Below are positions 13,422 through 20,528 of a stretch of DNA of 20,528 nt, piece after piece; within the stretch, counting starts at the first letter, position 1; each line of letters begins with the position of its first letter. The DNA lies in the NCBI GenBank assembly GCA_934501115.1, contig CAKSTO010000043.1, forward strand, positions 1 to 20,528, read 5' to 3'. Source of the DNA: an uncultured Faecalibacterium sp. GTDB lineage: Bacteria; Bacillota; Clostridia; Oscillospirales; Ruminococcaceae. The notes below the pieces were generated by a model. It was given only the letters and a program-made list of their open reading frames with translations, did no database searches and was not told the DNA's origin. The translations under genes were made by a program, and so were the position numbers.

Positions 13422-14369
13422 TCAGCTCTCCAGCACCTTTTTGCCAGTCACCGGGTCAGGGATGCCCAGCAGCGCCAGAATGATGGCCATGCGGATATAT
13501 ACACCGTTGTGCACCTGATCGAAATAAGCGGCGCGGGGGTCGTTATCCACATCGGTCTTGATCTCATCAATGCGGGGCAGCGGATGCAGCACCGGGGTAT
13601 CCGGTTTTGCCAGCTGCAGCAGCTTCTCATCCAGCTGATAGCAGCCTTTCAGGCGCAGATATTCTTCTTCGTTGAAAAACCGCTCCTGCTGGATGCGGGT
13701 CATATACAGCACATCCAGCTCCGGCAGCTCCGCTTCAAGGTCAGCCGTCTCTTTATAGATCTGATGGGTCGGCTCCAGCGATTCGTTTTTGACATACCGG
13801 GGCAGCCGGAGATCTTCCGGCGAGATGAACACGAACCGGTTGCCCTCAAACTGGCTGAGCGCATCGGTCAGGGAGTGGACCGTGCGTCCGAATTTCAGGT
13901 CACCGCAGAAGCCGATGGTCAAATGGTCGAGACGCCCCTTGCGCTGGCGGATGGTCATCAGGTCGATCATGGTCTGGCTGGGGTGGGCATGCCCGCCGTC
14001 GCCTGCATTGATCACCGGCACCCGTGCATGGAGCGATGCCCGCAGCGGCGCACCCTCCTTCGGGTGGCGCATGGCAATGATGTCGGCGTAGTTGCTCACC
14101 ACGCGGGCGGTGTCCTCCACCGTCTCGCCCTTGCTGGCAGAAGAGAGCTGTGCCCCTGCAAAGCCCAGTGTCTTGCCGCCCAGCCGCAGCATAGCCGACT
14201 CGAAAGAAAGGCGGGTGCGGGTGGAGGGCTCATAGAACAGCGTTGCCAGAATGCGCCCATCGCACAGGTGGGCATACGGTGCGGGGTCGGCTTCCATCCG
14301 GTCGGCAAGGTCGAGCAGACGCAGCTGTTCGTCCCGTGTCAGGCTGTTCGGCTCAATAAAATGTCTCAC
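13422..14369 (-). CDS. pyrB: aspartate carbamoyltransferase catalytic subunit
   Basis: Makes N-carbamoyl-aspartate from aspartate and carbamoyl phosphate, the committed step of pyrimidine synthesis. I chose GTG (14367-14369): it overlaps the purA stop as GTGA and sits 7 bases after AAAGGAG; an ATG at 14375 is only 1 base from that site. About 315 residues with STRTR (49-53), SSASKGE (76-82), GDGGHAHPSQ (123-132) and HPLPR (262-266), all expected for the phosphate, aspartate and interdomain sites. No pyrI regulatory subunit is next to it. Translationally coupled to purA. Confidence 0.95.
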   Translation of the reverse strand: MRHFIEPNSLTRDEQLRLLDLADRMEADPAPYAHLCDGRILATLFYEPSTRTRLSFESAMLRLGGKTLGFAGAQLSSASKGETVEDTARVVSNYADIIAMRHPKEGAPLRASLHARVPVINAGDGGHAHPSQTMIDLMTIRQRKGRLDHLTIGFCGDLKFGRTVHSLTDALSQFEGNRFVFISPEDLRLPRYVKNESLEPTHQIYKETADLEAELPELDVLYMTRIQQERFFNEEEYLRLKGCYQLDEKLLQLAKPDTPVLHPLPRIDEIKTDVDNDPRAAYFDQVHNGVYIRMAIILALLGIPDPVTGKKVLES

Positions 14370-15667
14370 AGCCATGCTCCTTTCAGCACAAATCTTTCGC
14401 GTTCGGCACCGGTGGAGACGAACTGGATCTCATGGTTCAGCTGCTTTTCAAGGAACTCCACATAGGCCTTAGCCTCTTTGGGCAGTTCGTCCCAGCTCCT
14501 GCAGCCGGAGATGTCCTTCTGCCAGCCGGGCAGCATGGTGACGACGGGCTCCACGCGGTCAAGGTCGGACAGCGGGTCGAAAGCGGGGACTTCCGCGCCG
14601 TCCAGCTTGTAACCGGTGATCACCGGGATCTCCTTCATGCTGCTGAGCACATCCAGCTTGGTGAGGGCGATCTTGTCCGCACCCTGACAGGTCAGGCCAT
14701 AGCGGCTGGCCACGCAGTCAAAGGGGCCTACCCGGCGGGGACGTCCGGTGGCGGCACCGTATTCGCCGCCTGCCTTGCGCAGCTGCTCGTTCCAGCTTTC
14801 GCCCATGGCATTCTCGGCGGCAAAGGGGCCCGCACCCACGCAGGTGGAATAGGCCTTCAGCACGCCCACCACATGGTCAAGACGGCAGTTGGGGATCCCT
14901 GCACCCAGCGGCGCATAGGCGGCCAGCGTGTTGGAGCTGGAAGTGAACGGGAAGATACCATAATCAATATCCCGCATGGCACCCAGCTGTGCTTCCAGCA
15001 CGATGCGCTTGCCCGCATCGTGAGCCTGCTGCAAAAAAGCCCCCACATCGCAAATGTACGGCGCAAACTGTCCGGCCTGCATCCGGCACCATTCCAGCAG
15101 GGCGTCATAGCTCATGGGCTCCTGATGGTAACAGCCTGCCAGCTCCAGATTCTTGGACTCCAGGATCATCTTCAGCCGATTTTGCACCCGCTCTTCATCC
15201 AGATGCAGCAGGTCGCCCAGACGCAGGGTCTTTTTGCGGTACTTGTCGCTGTAGGCATAGGCAATGCCGCGGCGGGTGGAACCAAAGGCCGAGCCTTTTC
15301 TGGCAAGTCGGTCTTCCTCCAGCTCATCCTGCACCTTATGCCACGGCATGGAAATGGTGGCCTTATCCGAGAGCTTGAGGTTCTCGCGGCTCACCTTCAC
15401 GCCGCGCTGTTCAATGGCGTCCATCTCCCCTGCCAGATGGTCAAGGTCGATCACCATGCCGGCACCCAGCACGCAGGTCACGTCCGGGTGCAGGATGCCG
15501 GAGGGCAGCAGGTTCAGGATGAACTTGCCCTGCTCCGTGACGACTGTGTGCCCGGCGTTGTTGCCGCCCTGATAGCGGGCAACCACATCGGCGTTTTCGG
15601 CCAGCAGGTCGATGACACGGCCCTTGCCCTCATCGCCCCAATTGATTCCAGTAACTGCAGTAAGCAT
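14366..15667 (-). CDS. purA: adenylosuccinate synthetase
   Basis: Joins IMP and aspartate with GTP, first step from IMP to AMP. 433 residues, normal length. Motifs: GDEGKGR (11-17), GGNNAGHT (34-41), GSTRRGI, the IMP-site region GAATGRPRRVGPFD and the base-recognition TKLD. ATG at 15665-15667 has only a modest ribosome site (AAAGAG, GAAGGG further up) that lies in the 3' end of the argG relic, so purA was probably once translated right behind argG. Downstream, its stop overlaps the pyrB start. Confidence 0.96.
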   Translation of the reverse strand: MLTAVTGINWGDEGKGRVIDLLAENADVVARYQGGNNAGHTVVTEQGKFILNLLPSGILHPDVTCVLGAGMVIDLDHLAGEMDAIEQRGVKVSRENLKLSDKATISMPWHKVQDELEEDRLARKGSAFGSTRRGIAYAYSDKYRKKTLRLGDLLHLDEERVQNRLKMILESKNLELAGCYHQEPMSYDALLEWCRMQAGQFAPYICDVGAFLQQAHDAGKRIVLEAQLGAMRDIDYGIFPFTSSSNTLAAYAPLGAGIPNCRLDHVVGVLKAYSTCVGAGPFAAENAMGESWNEQLRKAGGEYGAATGRPRRVGPFDCVASRYGLTCQGADKIALTKLDVLSSMKEIPVITGYKLDGAEVPAFDPLSDLDRVEPVVTMLPGWQKDISGCRSWDELPKEAKAYVEFLEKQLNHEIQFVSTGAERERFVLKGAWL

Positions 15668-15673
15668 AACTCT

Positions 15674-15827
15674 TTATAACCCTTCTTTTTCATTGTTTAC
15701 GATGGCCTGCACCTTCGTGGGCAGACCGTAGATGTGGATCCGGATGTCCCACTCACGCCACGGGGATGATGATCGATGTATCCAGACCGCCGGAGTATGC
15801 CAGCACGACCTTTTTGACCTCAGACAT
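15674..15827 (-). pseudogene. argG: relic of argG (argininosuccinate synthase)
   Basis: GGGAGG and ATG (15825-15827) begin a 24-codon frame MSEVKKVVLAYSGGLDTSII..., the ATP-binding N-terminus of ArgG, which stops at 15753-15755. In another frame right after it come PWREWDIR, the motif normally found near residue 155-165 (APWREWDI), and then IYGLPTKVQAIVN, the C-terminal GLPxKV motif, ending in TAA (15674-15676) 6 bases before the purA start. About 50 of some 400 codons remain; two internal deletions and a frame change explain it. The promoter and the junction with purA are intact. It cannot encode an active enzyme. Confidence 0.85.
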
Positions 15828-15905
15828 AGGAACTGCCTCCCTTTACAAAACCACTTGATATCTTTCTTTTTGCATTTCCCTCTTGCAATTTTCGATTGCA
15901 GTGCT

Positions 15906-15934
15906 ATTATACGAGCAGGAATAGAATGTGTAAA
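15906..15934 (-). promoter_or_regulatory. promoter of the argG relic-purA-pyrB unit
   Basis: On the minus strand TTTACA (15929-15934), 17-base spacer, TATAAT (15906-15911). The divergent LysR gene starts 55 bases away, so its product may bind here. The plus-strand promoter of that gene is not clear to me. Confidence 0.75.
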
Positions 15935-15989
15935 AAGTATCTTGTATATAGTCACAATATGATTTTTACATGAAAGAGAGGAACGTTCC

Positions 15990-16892
15990 ATGTACGTAGA
16001 CTGGGAGTACTACAAAATCTTTTATTATGTGGCGAAATATCAGAATTTTACCAAGGCAGCGCGGGTGCTTGGCAACAACCAGCCCAACATCACGCACTCC
16101 ATGAACCGGCTGGAAAGCCAGCTGAATTGTGTGCTGTTCATCCGCTCCAACCGGGGCGTGACTCTGACCCCGGAGGGCGAGATGCTCTATTCCCGCATCG
16201 CATCGGCAGCAGTACAGATTCAGGACGCCGAAGAAGAGCTGAGTGCCAGCGCCACACTGGAGCACGGTGCCATCAGCATCAGTGCGACCGAGACGGCTCT
16301 GAACATCTATCTTTCAGAAAAGCTGCGTGCCTTCCACACCGAATACCCCGGCATCCGGCTTCGCATCTCAAACCACTCCACCCCGCAGGCCGTGCAGGCC
16401 GTGAAAAACGGCGAGGTGGATTTTGCCGTCATCACCACCCCCGCCGAAGCAGAAAACGGCCTGAAGATGGTGGAGCTGATGCCCTTCTATGAGGTTCTGG
16501 TGGGCGGCAGAACCTTTACCGCCCTTGCCAGCCAGAACCTCTCCTTAAAAGAGCTGAAGAACTACCCGCTCATCTCCCTGAGCGATGCCAGCATGACACG
16601 CAGCTTTTACCGGCAGTTCTTTCTCGACCACGGCGCAGTGTTGAAGCCGGACACCGAAGCCGCCACCACCGACCAGATGCTCACACTGGTAAAAAGTGAG
16701 CTGGGTCTTGCCTTTGTGCCCCAGCCCATGGCAAAAGAGCCGTTGGAGCGCGGTGAGATCGTACAGCTGCACCTGCAAGAGGTGATCCCTTCCCGCAGCA
16801 TCTGTCTGATCTACGACAACCACCGCCCGCTGAACACAGCGGCCCGGAAATTTCAGCAGCTTCTCACCCAGAATGTTCAAAAGCGCCGATGA
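15990..16892 (+). CDS. LysR family transcriptional regulator
   Basis: DNA-binding regulator, 300 residues, normal for LysR. N-terminal winged helix-turn-helix at about 8-65, with FTKAARVLGNNQPNITHSMNRLESQLNCVLF as the HTH region, then an effector-binding domain (about 93-290). ATG follows GAGAGG. It is divergent from the argG relic-purA-pyrB unit, the usual placing for a LysR regulator and its target, but the effector cannot be read. A hairpin terminator lies between it and convergent hemW. Confidence 0.92.
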   Translation: MYVDWEYYKIFYYVAKYQNFTKAARVLGNNQPNITHSMNRLESQLNCVLFIRSNRGVTLTPEGEMLYSRIASAAVQIQDAEEELSASATLEHGAISISATETALNIYLSEKLRAFHTEYPGIRLRISNHSTPQAVQAVKNGEVDFAVITTPAEAENGLKMVELMPFYEVLVGGRTFTALASQNLSLKELKNYPLISLSDASMTRSFYRQFFLDHGAVLKPDTEAATTDQMLTLVKSELGLAFVPQPMAKEPLERGEIVQLHLQEVIPSRSICLIYDNHRPLNTAARKFQQLLTQNVQKRR

Positions 16893-16903
16893 TCCTTCCC
16901 CGC

Positions 16904-16946
16904 AAACAAAAAATCTCCTGCGAACCAGGTATGGTTCGGGGAGATT
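16904..16946. terminator. terminator between LysR gene and hemW
   Basis: AATCTCC-CGAACC (16912-16926) pairs with GGTTCG-GGAGATT (16933-16946) with a small bulge. On the minus strand it is followed by TTTTGTTTG, so it mainly serves hemW; it can also stop the LysR transcript. Confidence 0.82.
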
Positions 16947-16960
16947 GTACGATTTCTTTA

Positions 16961-18043
16961 TTATAGCAGCTGCGCCAGAATGCTGTTCTGCACGATGAGC
17001 CCCGCCGGGGTCAACGCAAGGGTGCGGCCATCGAAGTCTGCATACCCGGCCTTGACGCAGTTTTCCACAAAGGCCAGCTGCGCGGTGGAAAATTCCCTGC
17101 CGTACAGTCGTTTGTAGCGGTCCAGCGAGAGGCCTTTGCGCAGGCGCAGCTGCAAGATCAAATAATCTTCTGCACCGCAGCTGCCGTCCATCACAGGGGC
17201 GGCGTTGCCCTGCAGGAACGCCGCTGTGTCCGGCGGATAATAGAACCGCCTGCCGCCCATGCAGGAGTGTGCTGATGGGCCAAGCCCCAGATAATCGCCG
17301 CAGTCCCAGTAAATAAGATTGTGCTTTCCCTCATAGCCGCGCTTTGCAAAGTTGGAGATCTCATACTGCCGGTAGCCGTGGTGCTCCAGCTGCTCCACTG
17401 CATAGAGATAAAAATCTGCCGCCTCGTCGCCGGCGGGCAGACCCTCGGGCGGGCGTCTGCCAAAGGCGGAATCCGGCTCGATCTTCAAAAGGTATGCCGA
17501 AACATGCGTCGCACCGCCGTTTTCGATCAATTCCAGTGTCTCATCAAATTCCGCTTGTGTGTAATGCGGCAGTGCCAGCATGATGTCACCGCTGATATTT
17601 TCAAACCCTGCCTGCCGCGCGGCGGCAAAAGCGGCTCGTGCCTGCTTCGCGTTGTGGGGACGCCCCAGTGTGCGCAGCTGGCTGTCACGGGCAGACTGCA
17701 CCCCGAAGGAGATCCGGTTCACGCCCGCCGCCCGGAAGCCTGCAAGGCTTTCCGGGGTGACCGTTTCCGGATTCGCTTCCAGCGTGATCTCTGCTCCCGG
17801 CACGGGGCAGGCGGCCTCGATCAGGCGCCGCACCTGTACAGGAGCCAGCAGGCTGGGGGTCCCTCCGCCGAAATAGATCGTATCCGGCTGCAGAGAGGCG
17901 TCCGGCGCGAAGCGTTCCAGCTCCCGCAGCAGTGCGTCCACATAAGTGTCTGGCACACCGCGCTCTCCGGGAGCCGAATAAAAGTCGCAGTACCGACATT
18001 TGGAAAAGCAGTAAGGAATATGCAGATAAAGCCCGAGGGACAT
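16961..18043 (-). CDS. hemW: radical SAM heme chaperone HemW (coproporphyrinogen III oxidase-like)
   Basis: Radical SAM protein of the HemN/HemW family; HemW members bind heme and hand it to targets, and do not act as coproporphyrinogen oxidase. 360 residues. The 4Fe-4S motif is CFSKCRYC (Cys12, Cys16, Cys19) as CxxxCxxC, followed by IYFGGGTPSLL, LEANPETV, RISFGVQS, LGRPHN and the HemW-type C-terminal winged domain ending ALTPAGLIVQNSILAQLL. The ribosome site before ATG 18043 is weak (AAGG, 12 bases away), so the start is less sure than the gene. Confidence 0.92.
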   Translation of the reverse strand: MSLGLYLHIPYCFSKCRYCDFYSAPGERGVPDTYVDALLRELERFAPDASLQPDTIYFGGGTPSLLAPVQVRRLIEAACPVPGAEITLEANPETVTPESLAGFRAAGVNRISFGVQSARDSQLRTLGRPHNAKQARAAFAAARQAGFENISGDIMLALPHYTQAEFDETLELIENGGATHVSAYLLKIEPDSAFGRRPPEGLPAGDEAADFYLYAVEQLEHHGYRQYEISNFAKRGYEGKHNLIYWDCGDYLGLGPSAHSCMGGRRFYYPPDTAAFLQGNAAPVMDGSCGAEDYLILQLRLRKGLSLDRYKRLYGREFSTAQLAFVENCVKAGYADFDGRTLALTPAGLIVQNSILAQLL

Positions 18044-18084
18044 ACAAAATCACAGCCTTTTTCATGAAACGTTCATTTCTATGC

Positions 18085-18113
18085 AGTATACTATATTCTG
18101 TAGACCGGAGCAA
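18085..18113 (-). promoter_or_regulatory. promoter of hemW in a divergent region
   Basis: On the minus strand TTGCTC (18108-18113), 17-base spacer, TATACT (18085-18090). The -10 is part of AGTATACT, which also reads TATACT on the plus strand (18087-18092), so the divergent Bax-inhibitor gene may use an overlapping promoter, although its -35 is poor. Confidence 0.6.
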
Positions 18114-18161
18114 GAGCGAAAGCTCCCCACGGCTCCGGAAAAAGAGACTGGAGGAGTCCCT

Positions 18162-18875
18162 ATGGATTACAATTTCAACAATGATTACAACCGCGGCTAC
18201 ACCGAGTCATCCATGACGTCGGCCGATTACATGACCCGCACCTATCGCTGGATGGCCTGCGGTCTGCTGATCACCTTTGCCGCCGCGTTCATCACAGCCG
18301 CCACACCGCTGCTGTATGTGGTCAACTCGCTGTACCTGCTGTTCACGATCGCCGAGCTGGTGCTGGTGTTCGTGCTGAGCTCCCGCGTGCAGAACATGTC
18401 TGTTGGCGGCGCACGAGCCACCTTCTTTGGTTATGCGCTGCTCAACGGTATGGTGCTGAGCTACTATTTCATCGCCTTCAGCGTCGGTACGCTGGTGCTT
18501 GCTTTTCTCGCCACCTCGCTGTACTTTGGCCTGATGGCTGTCTACGGCTCAACCACCCACAATGATCTGTCCAGCTGGGGGCCGAAACTGATGATGGCTC
18601 TGTTTGCCCTGATCATTACCGGCTTCGTCGGGATGCTGTTCGGCATGGGCTTCGGCGCGACCGTACTGTACAGCGGCATCGGCCTTGTGGTGTTCATGCT
18701 GCTGACCGCCTACGACACCCAGAAGCTGAGCCAGATGTATTCTTACTACGCTTACGACAGCGAGCTGGCTGAGAAAGCCTCCATCTATGGCGCACTTACC
18801 CTGTATCTGGATTTCATCAACATCTTCCTGTATGTCGTGCGTCTGCTGGGCATGAACAGCCGCCGCCGCAATTGA
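18162..18875 (+). CDS. Bax inhibitor-1/YccA family membrane protein
   Basis: Integral membrane protein of the BI-1 family, in bacteria represented by YccA (modulator of FtsH) and by the calcium-leak channel BsYetJ. ATG at 18162 follows GGAGGAG. 237 residues with about seven hydrophobic segments after a polar, Asn/Tyr-rich N-terminus, and the family C-terminal signature LTAYDTQKLSQMY followed by GALTLYLDFINIFLYVVRLLG. Function in this organism is not known. A strong terminator follows. Confidence 0.92.
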   Translation: MDYNFNNDYNRGYTESSMTSADYMTRTYRWMACGLLITFAAAFITAATPLLYVVNSLYLLFTIAELVLVFVLSSRVQNMSVGGARATFFGYALLNGMVLSYYFIAFSVGTLVLAFLATSLYFGLMAVYGSTTHNDLSSWGPKLMMALFALIITGFVGMLFGMGFGATVLYSGIGLVVFMLLTAYDTQKLSQMYSYYAYDSELAEKASIYGALTLYLDFINIFLYVVRLLGMNSRRRN

Positions 18876-18896
18876 GTTTTGATCCCTTTGCAACTG

Positions 18897-18928
18897 AAAA
18901 AGGCAGAGCCTGCGGGCTCTGCCTTTTT
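18897..18928. terminator. bidirectional terminator between convergent genes
   Basis: AAAAAGGCAGAGCC (18897-18910) and GGCTCTGCCTTTTT (18915-18928), a perfect 14-pair stem with loop TGCG and T-runs on both strands. Confidence 0.93.
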
Positions 18929-18953
18929 GTTGTGCCGATATTTCAGAACCGGG

Positions 18954-19910
18954 TCAGTGCTTTTCTCCTGCAGGCTGTACCACCGGCTCAGAGGGCGGCG
19001 GCGTGAGGACAGAATGCTCCACAATAAACTGTTCTGCACGCTGGCGTGCCAAGCGCTGACGCACTTTACGTGCATCGTTGGACGGGAAGGTGCGCTCCCC
19101 GTCCAGTTTCTGGTTCCAGTTTTTAAGCGCCGCATCCACCTCGGGAGCCGAGGGGTACAACCCCTCTTTTTCTGCCACCAGCAGCAGCCCCAGCCAGCTG
19201 CGCAGCTTACGCTCGGCCTGCGCGTGGAGCCATGTGCGAAACTGCTCCACCGTCTGTCCCTGCACTTTGAGGAACTGATCGAAGTTGACGCCGTTCGCCT
19301 GCAGACGCAGGTTGAACTGCCGCTGCTCGGCAAAGTAGTTCCCGCCCACCAGCTGCCTGGGCAGTGTTCCCTTTACCGCATCACCCAGCTGCCAGACCAG
19401 TTCTTTTTTTGCCCGCTCCTCGGCCTGCGCGCAGCGCTGTGCCCAGATCTCCCGTGCCACCTGACGGCGCAGCTCCGCCTTTCCTGCGGTGTCGGCCTTT
19501 CGCTCCTCATCGCCGTGGCGTCGGTTGATCTCCAGCTCAATGCTCAATTGGCGGATGGGGTGCGGGTCTACCGCCTGCACGAAGCCGGTATACGCTCCAA
19601 GCTCCAGCGGCGGCAGCGCGTAGAACTGTGCTCCCGCCCGGAAGCCTTCCGCTGCATTGACAGCCAGCAGTTCAAAATCCGGATCCGTCACCGGCACAAG
19701 ATCGTGCTCCTGCACCAGCTGGTCGTACAATTTATAGAAGCCGCTCAGGATGGTGCGGTTCACCGCTGCCGTCAGCAAATCCTCCTCGTCCTTCGGTGCA
19801 TCCGGCTTTGCCTTCTCCGCGGTCACAGATGCTGCCAGTTCCTCAGCGTCTGCTGTGAATACCAACCGGCAGTCTCCCGGCTCAGCCATTCCAAAATGCT
19901 CCAGTTTCAT
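18954..19910 (-). CDS. trigger-factor-like protein lacking the PPIase domain
   Basis: Start ATG (19908-19910) lies 8 bases after GGGGAG; the frame opens earlier at a TTG without merit. 318 residues. Residues about 12-114 resemble the end of the trigger factor N-terminal domain: VNRTILSGFYKLYDQLVQEHDLVPVTDPDFEL and, after a gap, LPPLELGAYTGFVQAV, matching the VELGDYKGLEV boundary. The ribosome-docking GFRxGKAP signature is absent; a short polar linker (KPDAPKDEED) stands there. The FKBP-type PPIase domain is also missing, replaced by about 30 residues. From about 140 to 285 the helical C-terminal chaperone part follows (LPRQLVGGNYFAEQ, FDQFLKVQGQTVEQFR, AERKLRSWLGLLLVAEKEGL). The tail is Pro-rich. 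No signal peptide, so cytoplasmic. Probably a chaperone paralogue; assignment rests on pattern only. Confidence 0.72.
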   Translation of the reverse strand: MKLEHFGMAEPGDCRLVFTADAEELAASVTAEKAKPDAPKDEEDLLTAAVNRTILSGFYKLYDQLVQEHDLVPVTDPDFELLAVNAAEGFRAGAQFYALPPLELGAYTGFVQAVDPHPIRQLSIELEINRRHGDEERKADTAGKAELRRQVAREIWAQRCAQAEERAKKELVWQLGDAVKGTLPRQLVGGNYFAEQRQFNLRLQANGVNFDQFLKVQGQTVEQFRTWLHAQAERKLRSWLGLLLVAEKEGLYPSAPEVDAALKNWNQKLDGERTFPSNDARKVRQRLARQRAEQFIVEHSVLTPPPSEPVVQPAGEKH

Positions 19911-19926
19911 CCTCTTTTCTCCCCTT

Positions 19927-20301
19927 TCATCGGGCAATGCCCACGGTCAAAACCAGCAGAGCCGCACCCAGCACGGCGTACAGAATTTCTGCCCCCAGCA
20001 CAGAGCGGTCACCCTCGACGTACATCTTCTCCGGGTTCTCCGGGTCATAGTATAAGGTAACGCTGCTGCCCACAGAAAAGTTGCTGCTTCGTGCAGGCTT
20101 CGGATAGTGCAGCCGGTGGCTGCCGCCTGCCGTAGTAAACGCCAGTACATAGGTCGCGCCGTCCCTGCTCTGGGCGACCCCCTCCACGACGGCCTCGACC
20201 TTTTCTCCCTGTGTGCACAGCCTGCGCCGTGCCGCCGCACTGCGCAGCGCCATAAAGAACATGATGCCTGCTCCCAGCAGGAAAATGATGACATTCAGCA
20301 T
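19927..20301 (-). CDS. DUF3592-like membrane-anchored protein
   Basis: 124 residues from ATG at 20301, which sits 8 bases after GAGGG; an ATG five codons earlier has a poorer site. One N-terminal membrane helix (MLNVIIFLLGAGIMFFMA), a small beta-rich middle with KVEAVVEGV, YVLAFTTAGGSHRLHYP and the SVGSSVTLYYDPENPEKMYV motif typical of DUF3592 proteins, and a second helix at the C-terminus (ILYAVLGAALLVLTVGIA). Function unknown. It is the first gene of an operon; the trigger-factor-like gene starts 16 bases after its stop. Confidence 0.8.
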   Translation of the reverse strand: MLNVIIFLLGAGIMFFMALRSAAARRRLCTQGEKVEAVVEGVAQSRDGATYVLAFTTAGGSHRLHYPKPARSSNFSVGSSVTLYYDPENPEKMYVEGDRSVLGAEILYAVLGAALLVLTVGIAR

Positions 20302-20358
20302 TCTGGTTTCCCTCATTTCTCAGTCTGCGCGGAAAGTGCTCTCCGGCGCGTTTTATCT

Positions 20359-20367
20359 ATTGTATCA
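20359..20367 (-). promoter_or_regulatory. extended -10 promoter of the DUF3592/trigger-factor-like operon
   Basis: On the minus strand TGA-TACAAT, an extended -10 (20359-20367), about 58 bases before the start codon; no clear -35 box. Confidence 0.45.
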
Positions 20368-20456
20368 CACTTTTCAAAATATTTCGCCCCGTACCGGTTA
20401 TTCAGAGTGCATCAATTTTGCGCTGAAAATTTGTCGAAAAAATTTGAAAACAGCGC

Positions 20457-20484
20457 TTGACATTCTCCGGATATCTGGTATAAT
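20457..20484 (+). promoter_or_regulatory. strong promoter at the right edge
   Basis: TTGACA (20457-20462), 16-base spacer, TATAAT (20479-20484), both exact consensus, with a TGG extension before the -10. The start of the transcript can fold: GTTCCGAGC and GCTCGCGAAC (about 20492-20515) pair with one bulge. The gene it serves lies outside the window. Confidence 0.85.
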
Positions 20485-20528
20485 AACTATCGTTCCGAGC
20501 GAAACAGCTCGCGAACACAACAGAATAT

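Noticed and set aside
14370..14375. ATG start for pyrB
   Set aside because: Only one base separates it from AAAGGAG; GTG at 14369 has normal spacing and the usual 4-base overlap with the purA stop.
14432..15679. Plus-strand open frame of 415 codons opposite purA
   Set aside because: Shadow of purA with no family motif and no start signal.
19911..19937. TTG start for the trigger-factor-like protein
   Set aside because: It would overlap the DUF3592 gene with no ribosome site; ATG at 19910 has GGGGAG 8 bases upstream.
1..20528. CRISPR arrays, tRNA or rRNA genes, integrases, phage genes
   Set aside because: No regularly spaced repeats, no cloverleaf with CCA end and no recombinase motif were seen in reading both strands.

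Overview
The window looks like chromosomal DNA of a GC-rich, low-abundance-of-AT Firmicute of the gut Clostridia, most likely a Faecalibacterium-like member of the Oscillospiraceae. This is inferred from strong AGGAGG-type ribosome binding sites, sigma-A promoters with 17-base spacers, a T-box leader, Ser/Ala-rich lipoprotein linkers and recurring palindromic intergenic elements. No rRNA, tRNA, CRISPR array, prophage or transposase was found.

Left part (1-4310, minus strand): a methionine block. A consensus promoter (4282-4310) and a T-box riboswitch whose specifier reads AUG control metQ, metN and metI; metY (O-acetylhomoserine sulfhydrylase) follows and runs off the left edge. The MetQ protein is the most striking object in the window: after a normal lipoprotein signal, the two halves of the MetQ family appear in swapped order, so it reads as a circular permutant. 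Palindromic MITE/REP-like elements lie between metQ and metN and directly after metI.

Middle (4350-9760, mostly plus strand): a very compact type I toxin-antitoxin candidate (36-residue membrane peptide at 4526-4636, with a convergent antisense RNA from a perfect consensus promoter and a shared bidirectional terminator); a split two-gene ThrE-type threonine/serine exporter; a nitroreductase; and a three-gene polar amino acid ABC importer with an internal terminator after the binding-protein gene.

Right part (9779-20528): pnp and rpsO, a CPBP membrane protease, and a purA-pyrB pair coupled by a GTGA overlap. Upstream of purA is a relic of argG that keeps only its N-terminal start, a short middle motif and its C-terminus. 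A LysR regulator diverges from this block. Then come hemW and a Bax-inhibitor-1 family membrane protein (divergent), followed by an operon of a DUF3592-like membrane protein and a trigger-factor-like protein that has lost the PPIase domain and the ribosome-docking signature. A strong plus-strand promoter at the right edge drives a gene outside the window.

Themes: sulfur and amino acid import with RNA-level control, aspartate-consuming enzymes (PurA, PyrB and formerly ArgG) in one transcription unit, and housekeeping RNA/protein quality-control genes. All functional calls come from reading the sequence without database searches.
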